A stretch of DNA of 64,000 nt from Acidobacteriota bacterium (GTDB lineage Bacteria; Acidobacteriota; Blastocatellia; Pyrinomonadales; Pyrinomonadaceae), in contig CP065000.1 of the NCBI GenBank assembly GCA_016700075.1, positions 1,612,001-1,676,000 on the forward strand. Reading direction: 5' to 3'. Within the stretch, counting starts at the first letter, position 1; each line of letters opens with the position of its first letter. The translations under genes and the position numbers were made by a program. The notes under the pieces were generated by a model. That model was not told the origin of the DNA and did no database searches. It saw only the letters and a list, made by a program, of their open reading frames with translations. Positions 1-8,931 of the stretch are shown here, piece after piece.

Positions 1-861
1 CGCGACCTCGGCCACGGCGACTTCAACGACGACGGGAACGTCGACCTCGTCACGGCTCACTGGGGCATCAACGGCGCCAATGACTTCATCAACGTCCACC
101 TCGGCAACGGCGACGGGACATTTCAGGAGGCGGTCGTCTACAACGTGGGCCGCGGGCCCCGCTATGTCGTTGTCGCGGACTTCAACGGCGACGGGCATGC
201 GGACTTCGCCACCGCCAACTCATCGAGCGGCAACAGTGGGCGAGAAACGTTGACGGTGATCTTCGGTGTGGGCGACGGCACGTTCACAGGTCGCAGCGAC
301 TACTACGCCCCGTACTCACCCGACCTCCAGGGCGTTCAAGGCCTAGAAGTCGGCGACGTGGACGGCGACGGCGACTTCGACCTGATGATGGCCACCGTGG
401 CGGGCGGCATCGCGATGTACTACAACGACGGCGCCGGCAACTTTACCTTTCCCCATCGCCTCGGGGTCTATTGGGGACCGTGGAGCCCCGTCTTCGCGGA
501 CTTCGACGGCGACGCTGTGCCGGACCTCGCGATGCTCGTGAGTATGCCGCCGAGCGGGATCGGCCGCGAGATCGCGATCTTGTCTGTGGATCGGCCTCCG
601 ACCGCCGCCGTTGTCGATGTGTCCGGTCGCGTGATGACGCCGGACGGCCGCGGATTGCGTAACGCCACAGTGTCGATGACCGGATCTGACGGCGTTACTC
701 GAGTTGCGATCACGTCGAGTTTTGGCTACTACCGCTTCGAGGACCTTCCCGTTGGTGACTCTTACGAAATGAGCGTTAAGTCTCGTAGCTACCGCTTCGT
801 GCCAAGGACTGTTGTCGTGAAAGACACTCTGACAGATGTTGATTTCGTCGGGCTGGAGTGA
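1..861 (+). CDS. FG-GAP/VCBS repeat protein with C-terminal carboxypeptidase-regulatory-like domain (5' partial)
   Basis: The frame is open from the first base of the window, so the start lies outside. At least four calcium-binding FG-GAP-type loops of the pattern DxNxDGxxD are visible (DFNDDGNVDLV, DFNGDGHADFA, DVDGDGDFDLM, DFDGDAVPDLA); such repeats build beta-propellers in secreted or surface proteins. The last ~80 residues (from VSGRVMTPDGRGLRNATVSM) are a carboxypeptidase-regulatory-like beta-sandwich. No enzyme motif is visible, so a surface or adhesive role is an inference from the family. Third codon positions are markedly more G+C-rich than in the following genes, which may mean a different history. 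The gene ends in TGA and is followed by two hairpins, the second with a T-rich tail. Confidence 0.85.
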   Translation, partial: RDLGHGDFNDDGNVDLVTAHWGINGANDFINVHLGNGDGTFQEAVVYNVGRGPRYVVVADFNGDGHADFATANSSSGNSGRETLTVIFGVGDGTFTGRSDYYAPYSPDLQGVQGLEVGDVDGDGDFDLMMATVAGGIAMYYNDGAGNFTFPHRLGVYWGPWSPVFADFDGDAVPDLAMLVSMPPSGIGREIAILSVDRPPTAAVVDVSGRVMTPDGRGLRNATVSMTGSDGVTRVAITSSFGYYRFEDLPVGDSYEMSVKSRSYRFVPRTVVVKDTLTDVDFVGLE

Positions 862-864
862 ATC

Positions 865-925
865 GTCGGGACGCAGGCTGCCTGCGGTCCGACAGAATTG
901 CCCGCTCTTTGAAGCGGGGTATTTT
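865..925 (+). terminator. Tandem hairpins after the FG-GAP gene, second one terminator-like
   Basis: A 13-bp imperfect stem (865-877 with 881-893, loop CTG) lies 3 nt after the stop codon. A second hairpin follows (CCCGCT 901-906 with AGCGGG 913-918) and is trailed by the T-rich TATTTTGTT. The second hairpin has the form of a Rho-independent terminator for the FG-GAP gene. Confidence 0.55.
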
Positions 926-939
926 GTTGAAGAACTTGC

Positions 940-1069
940 AGAAGCCCGCGCGTCAGCAAGAGCGATAGCGAACGACCAAAGCATACTAAATGATCACAGG
1001 CCTCTTCCGGCGAAGCCGCTCCCGTATGATAACGCTCCGGATATCGCCCTTGCTTACGCGCGGGCCTCT
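940..1069. repeat. REP-like inverted pair, copy A
   Basis: Two ~29-nt arms face each other: 940-968 (starting AGAAGCCCGCGCG) and 1041-1069 (ending CGCGCGGGCCTCT). They match at about 25 of 29 positions as an inverted repeat. The same pair, in opposite orientation, occurs at 13592-13716. A short G+C-rich repeat in inverted pairs about 70 nt apart is the architecture of REPIN-type elements. No RAYT transposase gene is seen in the window. Confidence 0.7.
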
Positions 1070-1078
1070 GCAACCTCT

Positions 1079-1131
1079 GCAGGCTGCCGGCCTGCGGAGC
1101 CACCCGCTCACGCGAGTGGTTCTTCCTTTTT
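1079..1131 (+). terminator. Hairpins with T-rich tail upstream of the Nudix gene
   Basis: A perfect 6-bp hairpin (GCAGGC 1079-1084, GCCTGC 1090-1095) is followed by a second stem (1100-1107 with 1112-1119, one mismatch) and then TTCTTCCTTTTT. The second stem plus T-rich tract looks like a Rho-independent terminator. The rest of the 862-1200 gap holds only these hairpins and the REP-like pair. Confidence 0.5.
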
Positions 1132-1206
1132 GCGGATGTGGATAATCGGCAATCGTCGGCTATTCTAGATGCAAGCCTCTGATGGCGTGGAGGGCGGACT
1201 GTGGGA

Positions 1207-1659
1207 ATGCTGATGGATGCAGTTGGCAAGGTATGGCGGATGTTGTCGCCGAGGACACGTGCGCGTGTTACACGATCGGTTCAGCCGAAATTCACCGTCT
1301 CTTCCGCTGCGATCGTGCGAAATGACGAGGGAAAGATCCTGCTGCTCGATCATTATTTTCGCCCGGACAAAGGCTGGGGTTTGCCCGGCGGTTTTGTTGA
1401 ATACGGCGAGACGCCGGAACAGGCCGCCTGCCGCGAGGTCATGGAAGAATCAGGCGTCGAAATATACGATCTGAAGCTGCTGCGTCAGCGAACGGTCGGC
1501 AGCCATCTCGAGATCTCGTTCACGGCAAAGGGCCGCGGCGACGGAGCGATCGGAAGCAAGGAAATTCGAGGGATCGGCTGGTTCACGGCTGGCGAACTGC
1601 CCGACGGCATATCGGAGGACCTGCGTTCGTTAATAATTTCTACAGAAAACCTGATATGA
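1207..1659 (+). CDS. Nudix hydrolase
   Basis: This is a small (150 aa) hydrolase of the Nudix family, which cleaves nucleoside diphosphates linked to another moiety. The complete Nudix box GX5EX7REUXEEXGU is present: GGFVEYGE, seven residues, then REVMEESGV at about residues 60-83. Its glutamates would bind the catalytic divalent metal. The substrate cannot be told from sequence. A GTG at 1201 could add two residues, but the purine-rich GGAGGGCGG at 1189-1197 is too close to it and sits well for ATG 1207. The gene stands alone, 69 nt before the PRTase gene, in the same orientation. Confidence 0.9.
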   Translation: MLMDAVGKVWRMLSPRTRARVTRSVQPKFTVSSAAIVRNDEGKILLLDHYFRPDKGWGLPGGFVEYGETPEQAACREVMEESGVEIYDLKLLRQRTVGSHLEISFTAKGRGDGAIGSKEIRGIGWFTAGELPDGISEDLRSLIISTENLI

Positions 1660-1728
1660 TCGGCTCCGAATTGGAAGCCCCGCAGCGTATCGTTGTATAA
1701 TTGCGTTTTCTTTAAGGAGAGTTAATTC

Positions 1729-2343
1729 ATGGTTGATCTGGTTCCGACAGCGGATGAGGTAATGAACATCCTCGTTAAAACAGGCGCATACCGCCGCGGA
1801 CATTTTGTTTACCCTAACGGCAAGCGTGCATCCCATTATTTTCAGATGCCGCTCGCTTTTCGCTATTACGACAACGCAAGAATATTGTCGGTGGGCCTGA
1901 GCAGGATGTTTCGTATGGAAAAATCCATTTCGAGCCGGCTGCCTAAGGTTTCGGTCGTCAGTCCGAGCCCCGGCGGCATTATGGTCGCTTTCGGCGTCCG
2001 CGAGGCACTGGGGGCAGAGCAGATCTATTGGGCAGAAATGGAAGAGGGCAAGCGGCAGTTTCGCCAATACATCGGCCAGGGCGACGTATATCCCGCGATC
2101 ATTGTCGATGACATCAATCGTTCAGGCTCGGCCATACGCGAGACGATCCAATTGGTAAAAGATCTTGGCAGCGAGGTCATCGGTATCGGGACCATCGTTA
2201 AATTTGATGACGCTCCGAATGAATTCGACGGCATTCCCGCGAAATCTCTGCTCAGTTTTGACGTGAATTTCTACGAGTCGAAGGAAGAGTGGCAAGGCTC
2301 GCGAAGCGCGTCCGACGCCAGCGAAGAGACCGTGAGGTTCTAG
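1729..2343 (+). CDS. Orotate phosphoribosyltransferase-like protein
   Basis: A type I phosphoribosyltransferase of 204 aa, about the length of PyrE. The PRPP-binding loop is seen as AIIVDDINRSGSA (about residues 124-136), matching the family pattern of hydrophobics, two acidic residues and a small-residue turn. A second conserved stretch, VSPSPGGIMVAFGV, resembles the PyrE region ahead of the active-site loop. The loop lacks the usual TT of canonical OPRTases (VxDxxTTGGS), so the base specificity is uncertain and it may be a PyrE paralogue. A strong ribosome binding site AAGGAG (about 1713-1718) precedes ATG 1729. The gene converges on recR with one base between stop codons. Confidence 0.75.
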   Translation: MVDLVPTADEVMNILVKTGAYRRGHFVYPNGKRASHYFQMPLAFRYYDNARILSVGLSRMFRMEKSISSRLPKVSVVSPSPGGIMVAFGVREALGAEQIYWAEMEEGKRQFRQYIGQGDVYPAIIVDDINRSGSAIRETIQLVKDLGSEVIGIGTIVKFDDAPNEFDGIPAKSLLSFDVNFYESKEEWQGSRSASDASEETVRF

Positions 2344-2344
2344 C

Positions 2345-2959
2345 TCACATTGCGTGACGATTGGCCAAGGCACGGTCCATCGTCACCTCATCGACAAACT
2401 CCAGATCGGATCCGACGGGCATTCCCATCGCGATACGGGACACATAGACGCCGATAGGCTTTATCAGACGGGCGAGGTAATTTGCGGTTGCCTCGCCCTC
2501 TGTCGTTGGGTTTGTCGCGATGATTATCTCTTTTACCTCGACGCCTCCGTTATTCTCCGGCCTGAGGCGCGTCAGCAGATTCTTGATCATAAGCTCATCC
2601 GGCCCGATGCCGCGCATCGGGGACAACGAACCGTGAAGGATGTGATATAGCCCACGATAGGAACGCGTTTTTTCCACTGCGACGAGATTATAAGGCTCCT
2701 CGACCACGCATATGATCGAGCGGTCGCGTTTAACGTTGGAACAATAAAGACACGGATCGACGTCCGTTAGGTTGTTGCATGCGGAACAGAAAACTATCCG
2801 CTCTTTGACCTCGCGAAGGGTTTCGGCAAAGCGCTCTACCTCAGCCTCAGGCCGTCGCATTATGTAGAATGCGAGCCGCTGAGCCGACTTTGACCCGATA
2901 CCGGGAAGCCGTTTGAATTCGTCGATGAGTTTCGCGACGGGTTCTGAATAATCGAGCAT
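2345..2959 (-). CDS. recR: Recombination protein RecR
   Basis: RecR (204 aa, normal family length) works with RecF and RecO to load RecA at single-strand gaps. An N-terminal helix-hairpin-helix (RLPGIGSKSAQRLAFYIM) is followed by the four-cysteine zinc finger CSACNNLTDVDPCLYC (about residues 58-73). The Toprim domain contains VVEEPYNLVAVE and IIATNPTTEGEATA. Start at ATG 2959, preceded by the YbaB/EbfC gene 29 nt upstream in the same orientation, the common ybaB-recR pairing. dnaX, often the first gene of that operon, is not here. Confidence 0.96.
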   Translation of the reverse strand: MLDYSEPVAKLIDEFKRLPGIGSKSAQRLAFYIMRRPEAEVERFAETLREVKERIVFCSACNNLTDVDPCLYCSNVKRDRSIICVVEEPYNLVAVEKTRSYRGLYHILHGSLSPMRGIGPDELMIKNLLTRLRPENNGGVEVKEIIIATNPTTEGEATANYLARLIKPIGVYVSRIAMGMPVGSDLEFVDEVTMDRALANRHAM

Positions 2960-2988
2960 AATAAGGGCCGTGTAAGGGACGTAGTATA

Positions 2989-3294
2989 TTACATCAGCCC
3001 GGGCGGCAGCATTCCGCCCAATTTGCCCTTAAGCGATTCTTCGACCTTTCGGTGTGCTTCGCCGAGCGCAGCGACCGCAAGGTCCTGCAGCATCTCGACA
3101 TCGCCGTCCTTCACCAGGTCAGGAGAAAATTCGATGGACATGACCTGAAAATCGCCACGCATCTTTACGTTCACGGCACCGCCGCCGGCCGTCGCTTCAA
3201 CGACCATTTCCTTCATCTCACGGCTCATTTGCTCCTGCATCGCCTGTGCCTGCTGCATCATCGAATTCAGATCGAGCCCGCCAGGTAATTTCAT
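2989..3294 (-). CDS. ybaB: YbaB/EbfC family nucleoid-associated protein
   Basis: A small (101 aa) dimeric DNA-binding protein of the YbaB/EbfC family. The Gln/Met-rich N-terminal helix (MMQQAQAMQEQMSREMKEM) and central VEATAGGGAVNVKMRGD are the family signature. The C-terminus is Gly/Pro-rich (LGGMLPPGLM). An AGGAAGGAA ribosome binding site lies upstream of ATG 3294 on the minus strand. It is directly upstream of recR, the usual context. Confidence 0.95.
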   Translation of the reverse strand: MKLPGGLDLNSMMQQAQAMQEQMSREMKEMVVEATAGGGAVNVKMRGDFQVMSIEFSPDLVKDGDVEMLQDLAVAALGEAHRKVEESLKGKLGGMLPPGLM

Positions 3295-3436
3295 AAATTT
3301 ATTCCTTCCTTATCTATCAATCGTAGCGTTTGAGGGCAGCGGTTTGCAAAGAGGGCTATACGCGAAAAAAGTTCTTTCAATTCTGCCGGACTGAGAGTAT
3401 GATACAGGCGAATCGGCACAAGGGGAGGACTCCACT

Positions 3437-4174
3437 ATGAGCGACGAAAAGGGCAGCGGCATATTCAAGGCGGCGTTGGTTTTGGCGATAGGGTTGATGA
3501 TCTCTTCGCTGATATTTGGCTGGTTTCACGCCCGTTCGCGGCGCGGCGACGAAGCCATCACCGTCACGGGCTCGGCTAAAAGCCGTATCACGTCAGACCT
3601 CGTTGTTTGGAGTGCAGGTATCTCGGCACAGTCTCCGACATTGGCCGACGCGTACCGCCAGCTTGCCGACGGCATCCCTAAGATCAAACAATATCTGCTG
3701 GAAAAAGGCATAACGGAAGCTCAGATGGAGGTTTCCGCTATCACGACCACCACGCTCAAACGCCGCGATGCCGACGGCAATGAGACCGGCGAGATCACCG
3801 GCTATTCACTTCAGCAGCAGATAGAGGTGCGTTCTAACGACGTTCAGCGTATCGCTCAGATCGCACGTGAATCCACGGAACTGATCAATCAGGGGATACT
3901 GATCGAATCGTCCGCGCCGAAATTCTATTACACAAAGATCGGCGACCTGAAAATTGAAATGCTCGGCGAGGCCGCCAAAGACGCAAAAGAGCGTGCCGAA
4001 AAGATCGCTGCCAGTACGGGAAACTCCATAGGTGCGGTGCGGTCGGCAAAGATGGGCGTCCTGCAGATAACGGCTGCCGATTCGACCGAAGTTTCCGATT
4101 ACGGCGTTTACGATACATCGACCATCGAAAAGGACATGACCGCGGTCGTGAATATCAGTTTTGCAGTAAATTGA
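3437..4174 (+). CDS. SIMPL domain (DUF541) membrane-anchored protein
   Basis: A 245-aa protein with one N-terminal transmembrane segment (about residues 9-27) followed by a periplasmic SIMPL/DUF541 domain. Signature stretches are ITVTGSAKSRITSDLVVW at the domain start, the central GYSLQQQIEVRSNDVQRI and AKERAEKIAASTGNSIGAV near the C-terminus. SIMPL proteins form oligomeric periplasmic rings in several bacteria and their biochemical role is unclear. The start at 3437 is supported by GGGGAGG about 8 nt upstream. It converges on the cupredoxin-barrel gene with two bases between the stops. Confidence 0.85.
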   Translation: MSDEKGSGIFKAALVLAIGLMISSLIFGWFHARSRRGDEAITVTGSAKSRITSDLVVWSAGISAQSPTLADAYRQLADGIPKIKQYLLEKGITEAQMEVSAITTTTLKRRDADGNETGEITGYSLQQQIEVRSNDVQRIAQIARESTELINQGILIESSAPKFYYTKIGDLKIEMLGEAAKDAKERAEKIAASTGNSIGAVRSAKMGVLQITAADSTEVSDYGVYDTSTIEKDMTAVVNISFAVN

Positions 4175-4176
4175 TC

Positions 4177-6024
4177 TCAATCCATTTTCATTTTCGACGG
4201 ACGGAATCGCATAAAGACCTGCCAGCCGCCGTGCGTCGTACCACCGTAAACCGGCCGGAGCGGCTCGGGATTGCGGCTGATCGTGAACATCGAACCTATG
4301 CCGACATCGAGCCCCTTTCCTGAATAGATATCCCGAATGTAGCCGAGCGAAAATGCACGCAGCCAGAAGCTGTCGTGTTCCAGCGGATGTTCCAGCACGA
4401 GTTCGTGACCCTCTTTTTTTACTATCTCGTATCGCGAGAATAGGGCGTTCTTTGCCCAATCATAATTCGCTTCGGCTAGATAGGAATCCGAGCCTTTACC
4501 GTTCTTGTGATTGCGTCCCCAAATCAGCGACACGGCGAAATTGCGGTCATTATCTAACGCCTTGTTGAAGACCGCCGACGCCGAGGTCTTTCGCAGGATG
4601 CGCACTTCGGGTTCGGCCGGTTCAGGGTCGCGTAAGTAACCGTGCGATACCTGCAACGCCCAATTTCTCGTCGGATTGAACGAAAAGCGGCCGCTGAAAG
4701 AATTCAGACGCGGCCTGTCAGGTTTCCAGCGGTTCTCGTCGGGTTCGCGGCCGTTGAAAACGCTCGCCTCAAATTTGGCTTTGCCCAGCGATACGCCGCC
4801 GGTCACGACGCCCCACGTAATATGCGTGGCGTCCTGCCAGTGATGAGCAATGGGCGCATCCGGGTTGTTCTTTGCGGAAATTCGGTGCATAAAAACGGGC
4901 GGGCCGAGCGCCGGTTCGCCCGGATAACCCGCATAAAGATAAACAGAACGGCCTTTGCCAAAGCGATGCGAAACGGAAACCGCAAGCTCCGAGAAAAGGT
5001 CATGCGGGTGCTGGCGGTCGTGGATCGGCCGGCCGTTGTAAAGTTCGCCGCTTTGAAACAAGAGCGGATAGCCCCAGCCTTTTTGAAAAATAGGATCGGC
5101 GCTGACCATTGTCCTGAAGCCGAATTGTGTATTGGCATTCAGCGGCTTTGAATACATCAGCATCAGCATCGTCGGGGCATCGGGCCGGCTGCGGCTTCCC
5201 TTTCCCGCAACGGAAACGTCGCGTTCGCCGCCGATGCGTGTATAGCGAAGAAACGCCGAGCCCATTACCATGAACATCCCGCCGTCGTCATAGCTTTTCA
5301 TGTAGCCGTAAACAGGCGACGAGTCCGGATTCCACGCCGTACCCGAAGATTCACGCTCCATCGTGTCGCCGATGTTCATCGTTGAGGGCATCGGTTCCTC
5401 AATCGTGGTGTCCGTGCCGGGCAACTGTGTACGTCGATGGCCGTGACGAGCAGTAGTTGCTGACGGCTCGGCTGTTGGTTTTACCCCGACCGCGATGCTG
5501 CCCCACATACCGTTCCTGGCGTGGCCGCGGACCGAGCAAAAGTAGCGGGAATTTCCTTTTTGAATCGGTCTTAAGACAAGCTCCTCAGCCTGTATTTCGC
5601 CCTCTGCCGATCGGGCCGCAAGCCGAGAGCCGCCGACAGACAAAGTGATATCAGGTGCAAGTGCAAAATCGCCTTCGACAGATCCGAAACGGACATCATG
5701 ACGCATATCGGCATCAGAATTGACAAACAATATCCTTAAGACCGCACCCTCCGGAACGGCGATCGCGGGATTTTTCAGCCCTTGAATTCGATATGAAAGA
5801 GCATCATCGGCGGGGCCGGTAGTAATTACGATACGGATCTCCTTCTGTGTGAAGCTCAAGATACTGCCTTGGACCTTGCCTTGCGTCGCGGCCTTTTCGC
5901 GTGCCTCTACCTCAACCGAGGTCATTGTGATCAGCGAACTGCTCTCAAGTGTGAACGGAGACTGTGCCGCAGCACAGCAAGTGAATATTAGAATTGCGAA
6001 AATGATGTTAATTTGTCGCGTCAT
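4177..6024 (-). CDS. Exported cupredoxin-like domain fused to an outer-membrane beta-barrel
   Basis: A 615-aa protein with a signal peptide (IIFAILIFTCCAAAQ). The N-terminal third looks like a cupredoxin: strands are followed by MRHDVRF (candidate His ligand, about residue 105) and YFCSVRGHARNGMW (Cys, His and Met ligands, about residues 160-173), the type 1 copper pattern. After a His/Arg/Pro-rich linker, about 400 residues alternate aromatic/polar strands typical of an outer-membrane barrel (FGFRTMVSADPIF, ISRNPEPLRPVYGG). A further open TTG start at 6063 is unlikely because the signal peptide begins at ATG 6024. A role in copper binding or copper-coupled outer-membrane transport is an inference. 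A small Cys/His-containing exported protein lies upstream on the same strand. Confidence 0.7.
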   Translation of the reverse strand: MTRQINIIFAILIFTCCAAAQSPFTLESSSLITMTSVEVEAREKAATQGKVQGSILSFTQKEIRIVITTGPADDALSYRIQGLKNPAIAVPEGAVLRILFVNSDADMRHDVRFGSVEGDFALAPDITLSVGGSRLAARSAEGEIQAEELVLRPIQKGNSRYFCSVRGHARNGMWGSIAVGVKPTAEPSATTARHGHRRTQLPGTDTTIEEPMPSTMNIGDTMERESSGTAWNPDSSPVYGYMKSYDDGGMFMVMGSAFLRYTRIGGERDVSVAGKGSRSRPDAPTMLMLMYSKPLNANTQFGFRTMVSADPIFQKGWGYPLLFQSGELYNGRPIHDRQHPHDLFSELAVSVSHRFGKGRSVYLYAGYPGEPALGPPVFMHRISAKNNPDAPIAHHWQDATHITWGVVTGGVSLGKAKFEASVFNGREPDENRWKPDRPRLNSFSGRFSFNPTRNWALQVSHGYLRDPEPAEPEVRILRKTSASAVFNKALDNDRNFAVSLIWGRNHKNGKGSDSYLAEANYDWAKNALFSRYEIVKKEGHELVLEHPLEHDSFWLRAFSLGYIRDIYSGKGLDVGIGSMFTISRNPEPLRPVYGGTTHGGWQVFMRFRPSKMKMD

Positions 6025-6170
6025 TGATGCTGAAGATCTAAATGGTTGTAAATGCGCAGCCAAACGTTCGAACTATAAACGCTGGAGTTGCCACGCCGGT
6101 CAGAGAGAAAGAGGTATTCCCGCTTCCTACGAACCTCGGCCCTAGCCGGATCGATGATGTGAAATTAAGT

Positions 6171-6608
6171 TTAGACCGCAGGCGGGCCGCGTGAAGGCGC
6201 AGTTATCCTTATGCTGCCCGAGAAATGACTTTGATGGGAGAATGAAAAATGCGAATACCGGCTGCGTATGAACCGAGGCGGGTCAGCCTCGAATGGCTCT
6301 GCTTCTAATGCCTGATCGCCCGAACGGCCCTTTTGGCTTTTTTCAGACGAACTGCCGAGTATCGATACTTCAGCGCTCGCCGTAAAACAGCCGCAGGGCG
6401 TGGTGATGGTGTTTGGTTTAACCGAGGAATAAGTTCCAATTAAGGGGGGTTCGTGAGAGTCGTTATGACAGGAAAGCGATTTATCGCCGCCTGATTGTAG
6501 ATGCGAACAGGCACTTGCGGAAACGGACGTACACAGCAAAGCCACTAAAACCGCTACGCAGCACGGTATCTGCAATGTCCGTAAGTTTTTCACCGCATCG
6601 CGAATCAT
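6171..6608 (-). CDS. Small exported Cys/His-containing protein, unknown function
   Basis: A 145-aa reading frame from ATG 6608. It has a hydrophobic signal segment (IPCCVAVLVALLCTSVSASA) and then a Cys/His-containing mature part (ACSHLQSGG, LSCHNDSHEPP, TTPCGCF). The rest is Ser/Arg-rich with no recognised domain. It lies 146 nt upstream of the cupredoxin-barrel gene on the same strand, so a metal-binding partner role is possible but unproven. The frame stays open to 6692, but a start there would overlap the helicase promoter region. Some risk remains that this is a chance ORF. Confidence 0.45.
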   Translation of the reverse strand: MIRDAVKNLRTLQIPCCVAVLVALLCTSVSASACSHLQSGGDKSLSCHNDSHEPPLIGTYSSVKPNTITTPCGCFTASAEVSILGSSSEKSQKGRSGDQALEAEPFEADPPRFIRSRYSHFSFSHQSHFSGSIRITAPSRGPPAV

Positions 6609-6694
6609 AATTAAAGAAATGCGCCGCGTCAACCCCGCACGCGGATAGATTGCCGAAATCGCGAAATTATCTATAATAGTATGATGTTTCACGT

Positions 6695-8779
6695 ATGAAA
6701 ACGTACGTTCTCAAGCGCAGCGAGGGCCAAACGCCCGAAAGATTTGCCCGTTTTAAGAGCGATCTGAACGAGGAGCAGTTTCGCGTCGTCACTGCAAAAC
6801 CCGGCCCTGCACTCGTCGTCGCGGGTGCGGGAACCGGCAAGACGCGTGCGATCACATACCGCGTTGCGTACCTGATCGAGCAGGGCGTTTCGCCGCAGCG
6901 GATACTTCTGGCGACCTTTACGAATCGAGCTGCTCGCGAGATGCTGCGGCGAGTTGAATCGCTGACAGGCTCACAAAATGTGCATCGAACATGGGGCGGC
7001 ACGTTTCACCGCGTGGCAAATCTGATACTTCGCCGCCACGCCGTCAGCCTCGGCTACGACGCAAATTACTCGATCCTCGACAGCGAGGACGCGCGTGCTT
7101 TCATCAACGTCTGCATCGACGAGGCCGCCATCGACACCAAGAAAAAGCGTTTTCCAAAGGCCGAGGTCATACAGTCGATGATCTCGTACGCGAACAACAC
7201 CGATAAGCCCATTGATGACATCATTATCGAAAAATATCCGCAGTTTCATCCGCTCACCGCACAGATCCGCCGCGTCGATGTAATGTATCGATCAAGAAAG
7301 CTCGAGCGGAACGTGATGGACTACGACGACCTGCTGCTTAACTGGAAAAAGCTGCTGGTGGAACACGCAGATATTGCCGCACTTTACGCGGAGCAGTTTC
7401 AGCACATTTTGGTCGATGAATATCAAGACACGAACAAGCTGCAGGCGGAGATAATCGACCTTCTCGCCGTCAAGCATCGCAACGTAATGGTCGTCGGCGA
7501 CGATGCGCAGAGCATTTTCGCTTGGCGCGGAGCGGAGTTTACCAATATCTACGAATTTCCGCAGCGTTATCCTGAAGCGGCGATCTATAAGCTCGAGACC
7601 AACTACCGCTCGACACCCGAAATACTCGGCCTAGCAAATACGTCGATCGCCTGTAACCGCAAACAGTTCCCCAAGATGCTGACCGCGGTGCGGCGTTCGC
7701 GTGAATTCCTGCCGGCGTTGGTTCCCTGCTCCGATGTCGATCAGCAGTCGGTCTTTGTCGCGTCGCGCATTCTCGAACTCCGCGACGAAGGCACCAATCT
7801 CAACGACATCGCGGTGATGTACCGGTCCCATTACCATTCCATCGAACTGCAGTTGGAATTGACACGCCGCGGCATTCCGTACCGCGTGCAATCGGGCGTC
7901 AGGTTCTTTGAACAGGCACACATAAAGGATGTCATTTCGTATCTTCGCATCGTCGTAAATCCGCGCGATGAGCTTTCGTGGAAACGCGTGCTAAAGATGA
8001 TCCCCGGCGTCGGCAACGCCACGGCGAACCGCGTTTACGAGGCGATCGCGTTGACGGACAAGGCCGGCACGACTGGTTTCGAGTTGGAAGTTCGCAACCT
8101 GCGTGAGCAGAAATTCGGCCGTATGGGCTCGGACGCGTGGCGTGCATTTCTGGATCTTCTTACATCTCTGACCAACGACGAGAACCGCGACAAGCCCGGC
8201 AAACAGATCGAGATTGTGCTCGGCGGCGGTTACGAGCAATACCTTGCAGAAAATTATGAGAACGCCGAACAGCGTACCGAAGACCTTCGCGGACTGGCGG
8301 CGTACGCTTCTCGATATACCTCGACAGCGGAATTTCTTTCGGAACTGGCACTGCTTTCAACCGAGCGTTTCGATCAGCCGCAGCCGCTCGTCGGCGAGGA
8401 CGTCATTCACGGCGGTGAGGACGACGAACTGCTGACGCTCACTTCGGTGCATCAGGCGAAGGGCCTGGAGTGGAAAGCCGTCTTCATAATTTGGGCCGCG
8501 GAGGGCAAATTCCCCTCGCCCCGCAGCCTGCGAGAGATAGACAGCGAAGAGGAAGAGCGCCGCCTGTGGTACGTCGCTCTGACGCGTGCGAAAGATGAAC
8601 TTTATCTGACATATCCGCTGCTGATGACGGATTTCAACCGCCAGACAATACTGCAAAAACCGTCGCGATTCATCACCGAATGCCCGCCCGAACTATACGA
8701 GATATGGAACCTGGAAGAGCCCGCTATCGACGCACCGCCGATGATCGCGGACGCCGCCGGCACCGAATACATAAATTAA
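6695..8779 (+). CDS. UvrD/Rep-family superfamily 1 ATP-dependent helicase
   Basis: A 694-aa 3'-5' DNA helicase of the UvrD/PcrA/Rep group. Motifs appear in order: Q motif region LNEEQ, Walker A AGAGTGKT (about residues 43-50), motif Ia TFTNRAAREM, Walker B VDEYQDTN, motif III GDDAQSIFAWRGA, motif IV TNYRST, motif V TLTSVHQAKGLEW and motif VI RRLWYVALTRAKDELYL. It is somewhat shorter than typical PcrA/UvrD (~720-750 aa) and lacks their C-terminal RNA-polymerase-binding Tudor region, ending just after motif VI. It could act in repair or plasmid/phage replication; I would not assign uvrD or pcrA. Confidence 0.93.
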   Translation: MKTYVLKRSEGQTPERFARFKSDLNEEQFRVVTAKPGPALVVAGAGTGKTRAITYRVAYLIEQGVSPQRILLATFTNRAAREMLRRVESLTGSQNVHRTWGGTFHRVANLILRRHAVSLGYDANYSILDSEDARAFINVCIDEAAIDTKKKRFPKAEVIQSMISYANNTDKPIDDIIIEKYPQFHPLTAQIRRVDVMYRSRKLERNVMDYDDLLLNWKKLLVEHADIAALYAEQFQHILVDEYQDTNKLQAEIIDLLAVKHRNVMVVGDDAQSIFAWRGAEFTNIYEFPQRYPEAAIYKLETNYRSTPEILGLANTSIACNRKQFPKMLTAVRRSREFLPALVPCSDVDQQSVFVASRILELRDEGTNLNDIAVMYRSHYHSIELQLELTRRGIPYRVQSGVRFFEQAHIKDVISYLRIVVNPRDELSWKRVLKMIPGVGNATANRVYEAIALTDKAGTTGFELEVRNLREQKFGRMGSDAWRAFLDLLTSLTNDENRDKPGKQIEIVLGGGYEQYLAENYENAEQRTEDLRGLAAYASRYTSTAEFLSELALLSTERFDQPQPLVGEDVIHGGEDDELLTLTSVHQAKGLEWKAVFIIWAAEGKFPSPRSLREIDSEEEERRLWYVALTRAKDELYLTYPLLMTDFNRQTILQKPSRFITECPPELYEIWNLEEPAIDAPPMIADAAGTEYIN

Positions 8780-8931
8780 GCGAAAAAACTTTTCGCCCGC
8801 GATGCAACTATCAACGAAACTCGCCGCATCTAGGCACTAGAAGTCACAACTTTCCCCGGAACATTTCCATTTAGCTGGTGTCTAAGTCATTGGACGCGTT
8901 GGGTTTACATCGTGTCCGCGGAGGGTGAACT

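Noticed and set aside
343..984. A 213-codon minus-strand open frame over the FG-GAP gene
   Set aside because: The plus strand has clear calcium-binding repeats; the minus-strand product is a His/Arg/Val-rich shadow.
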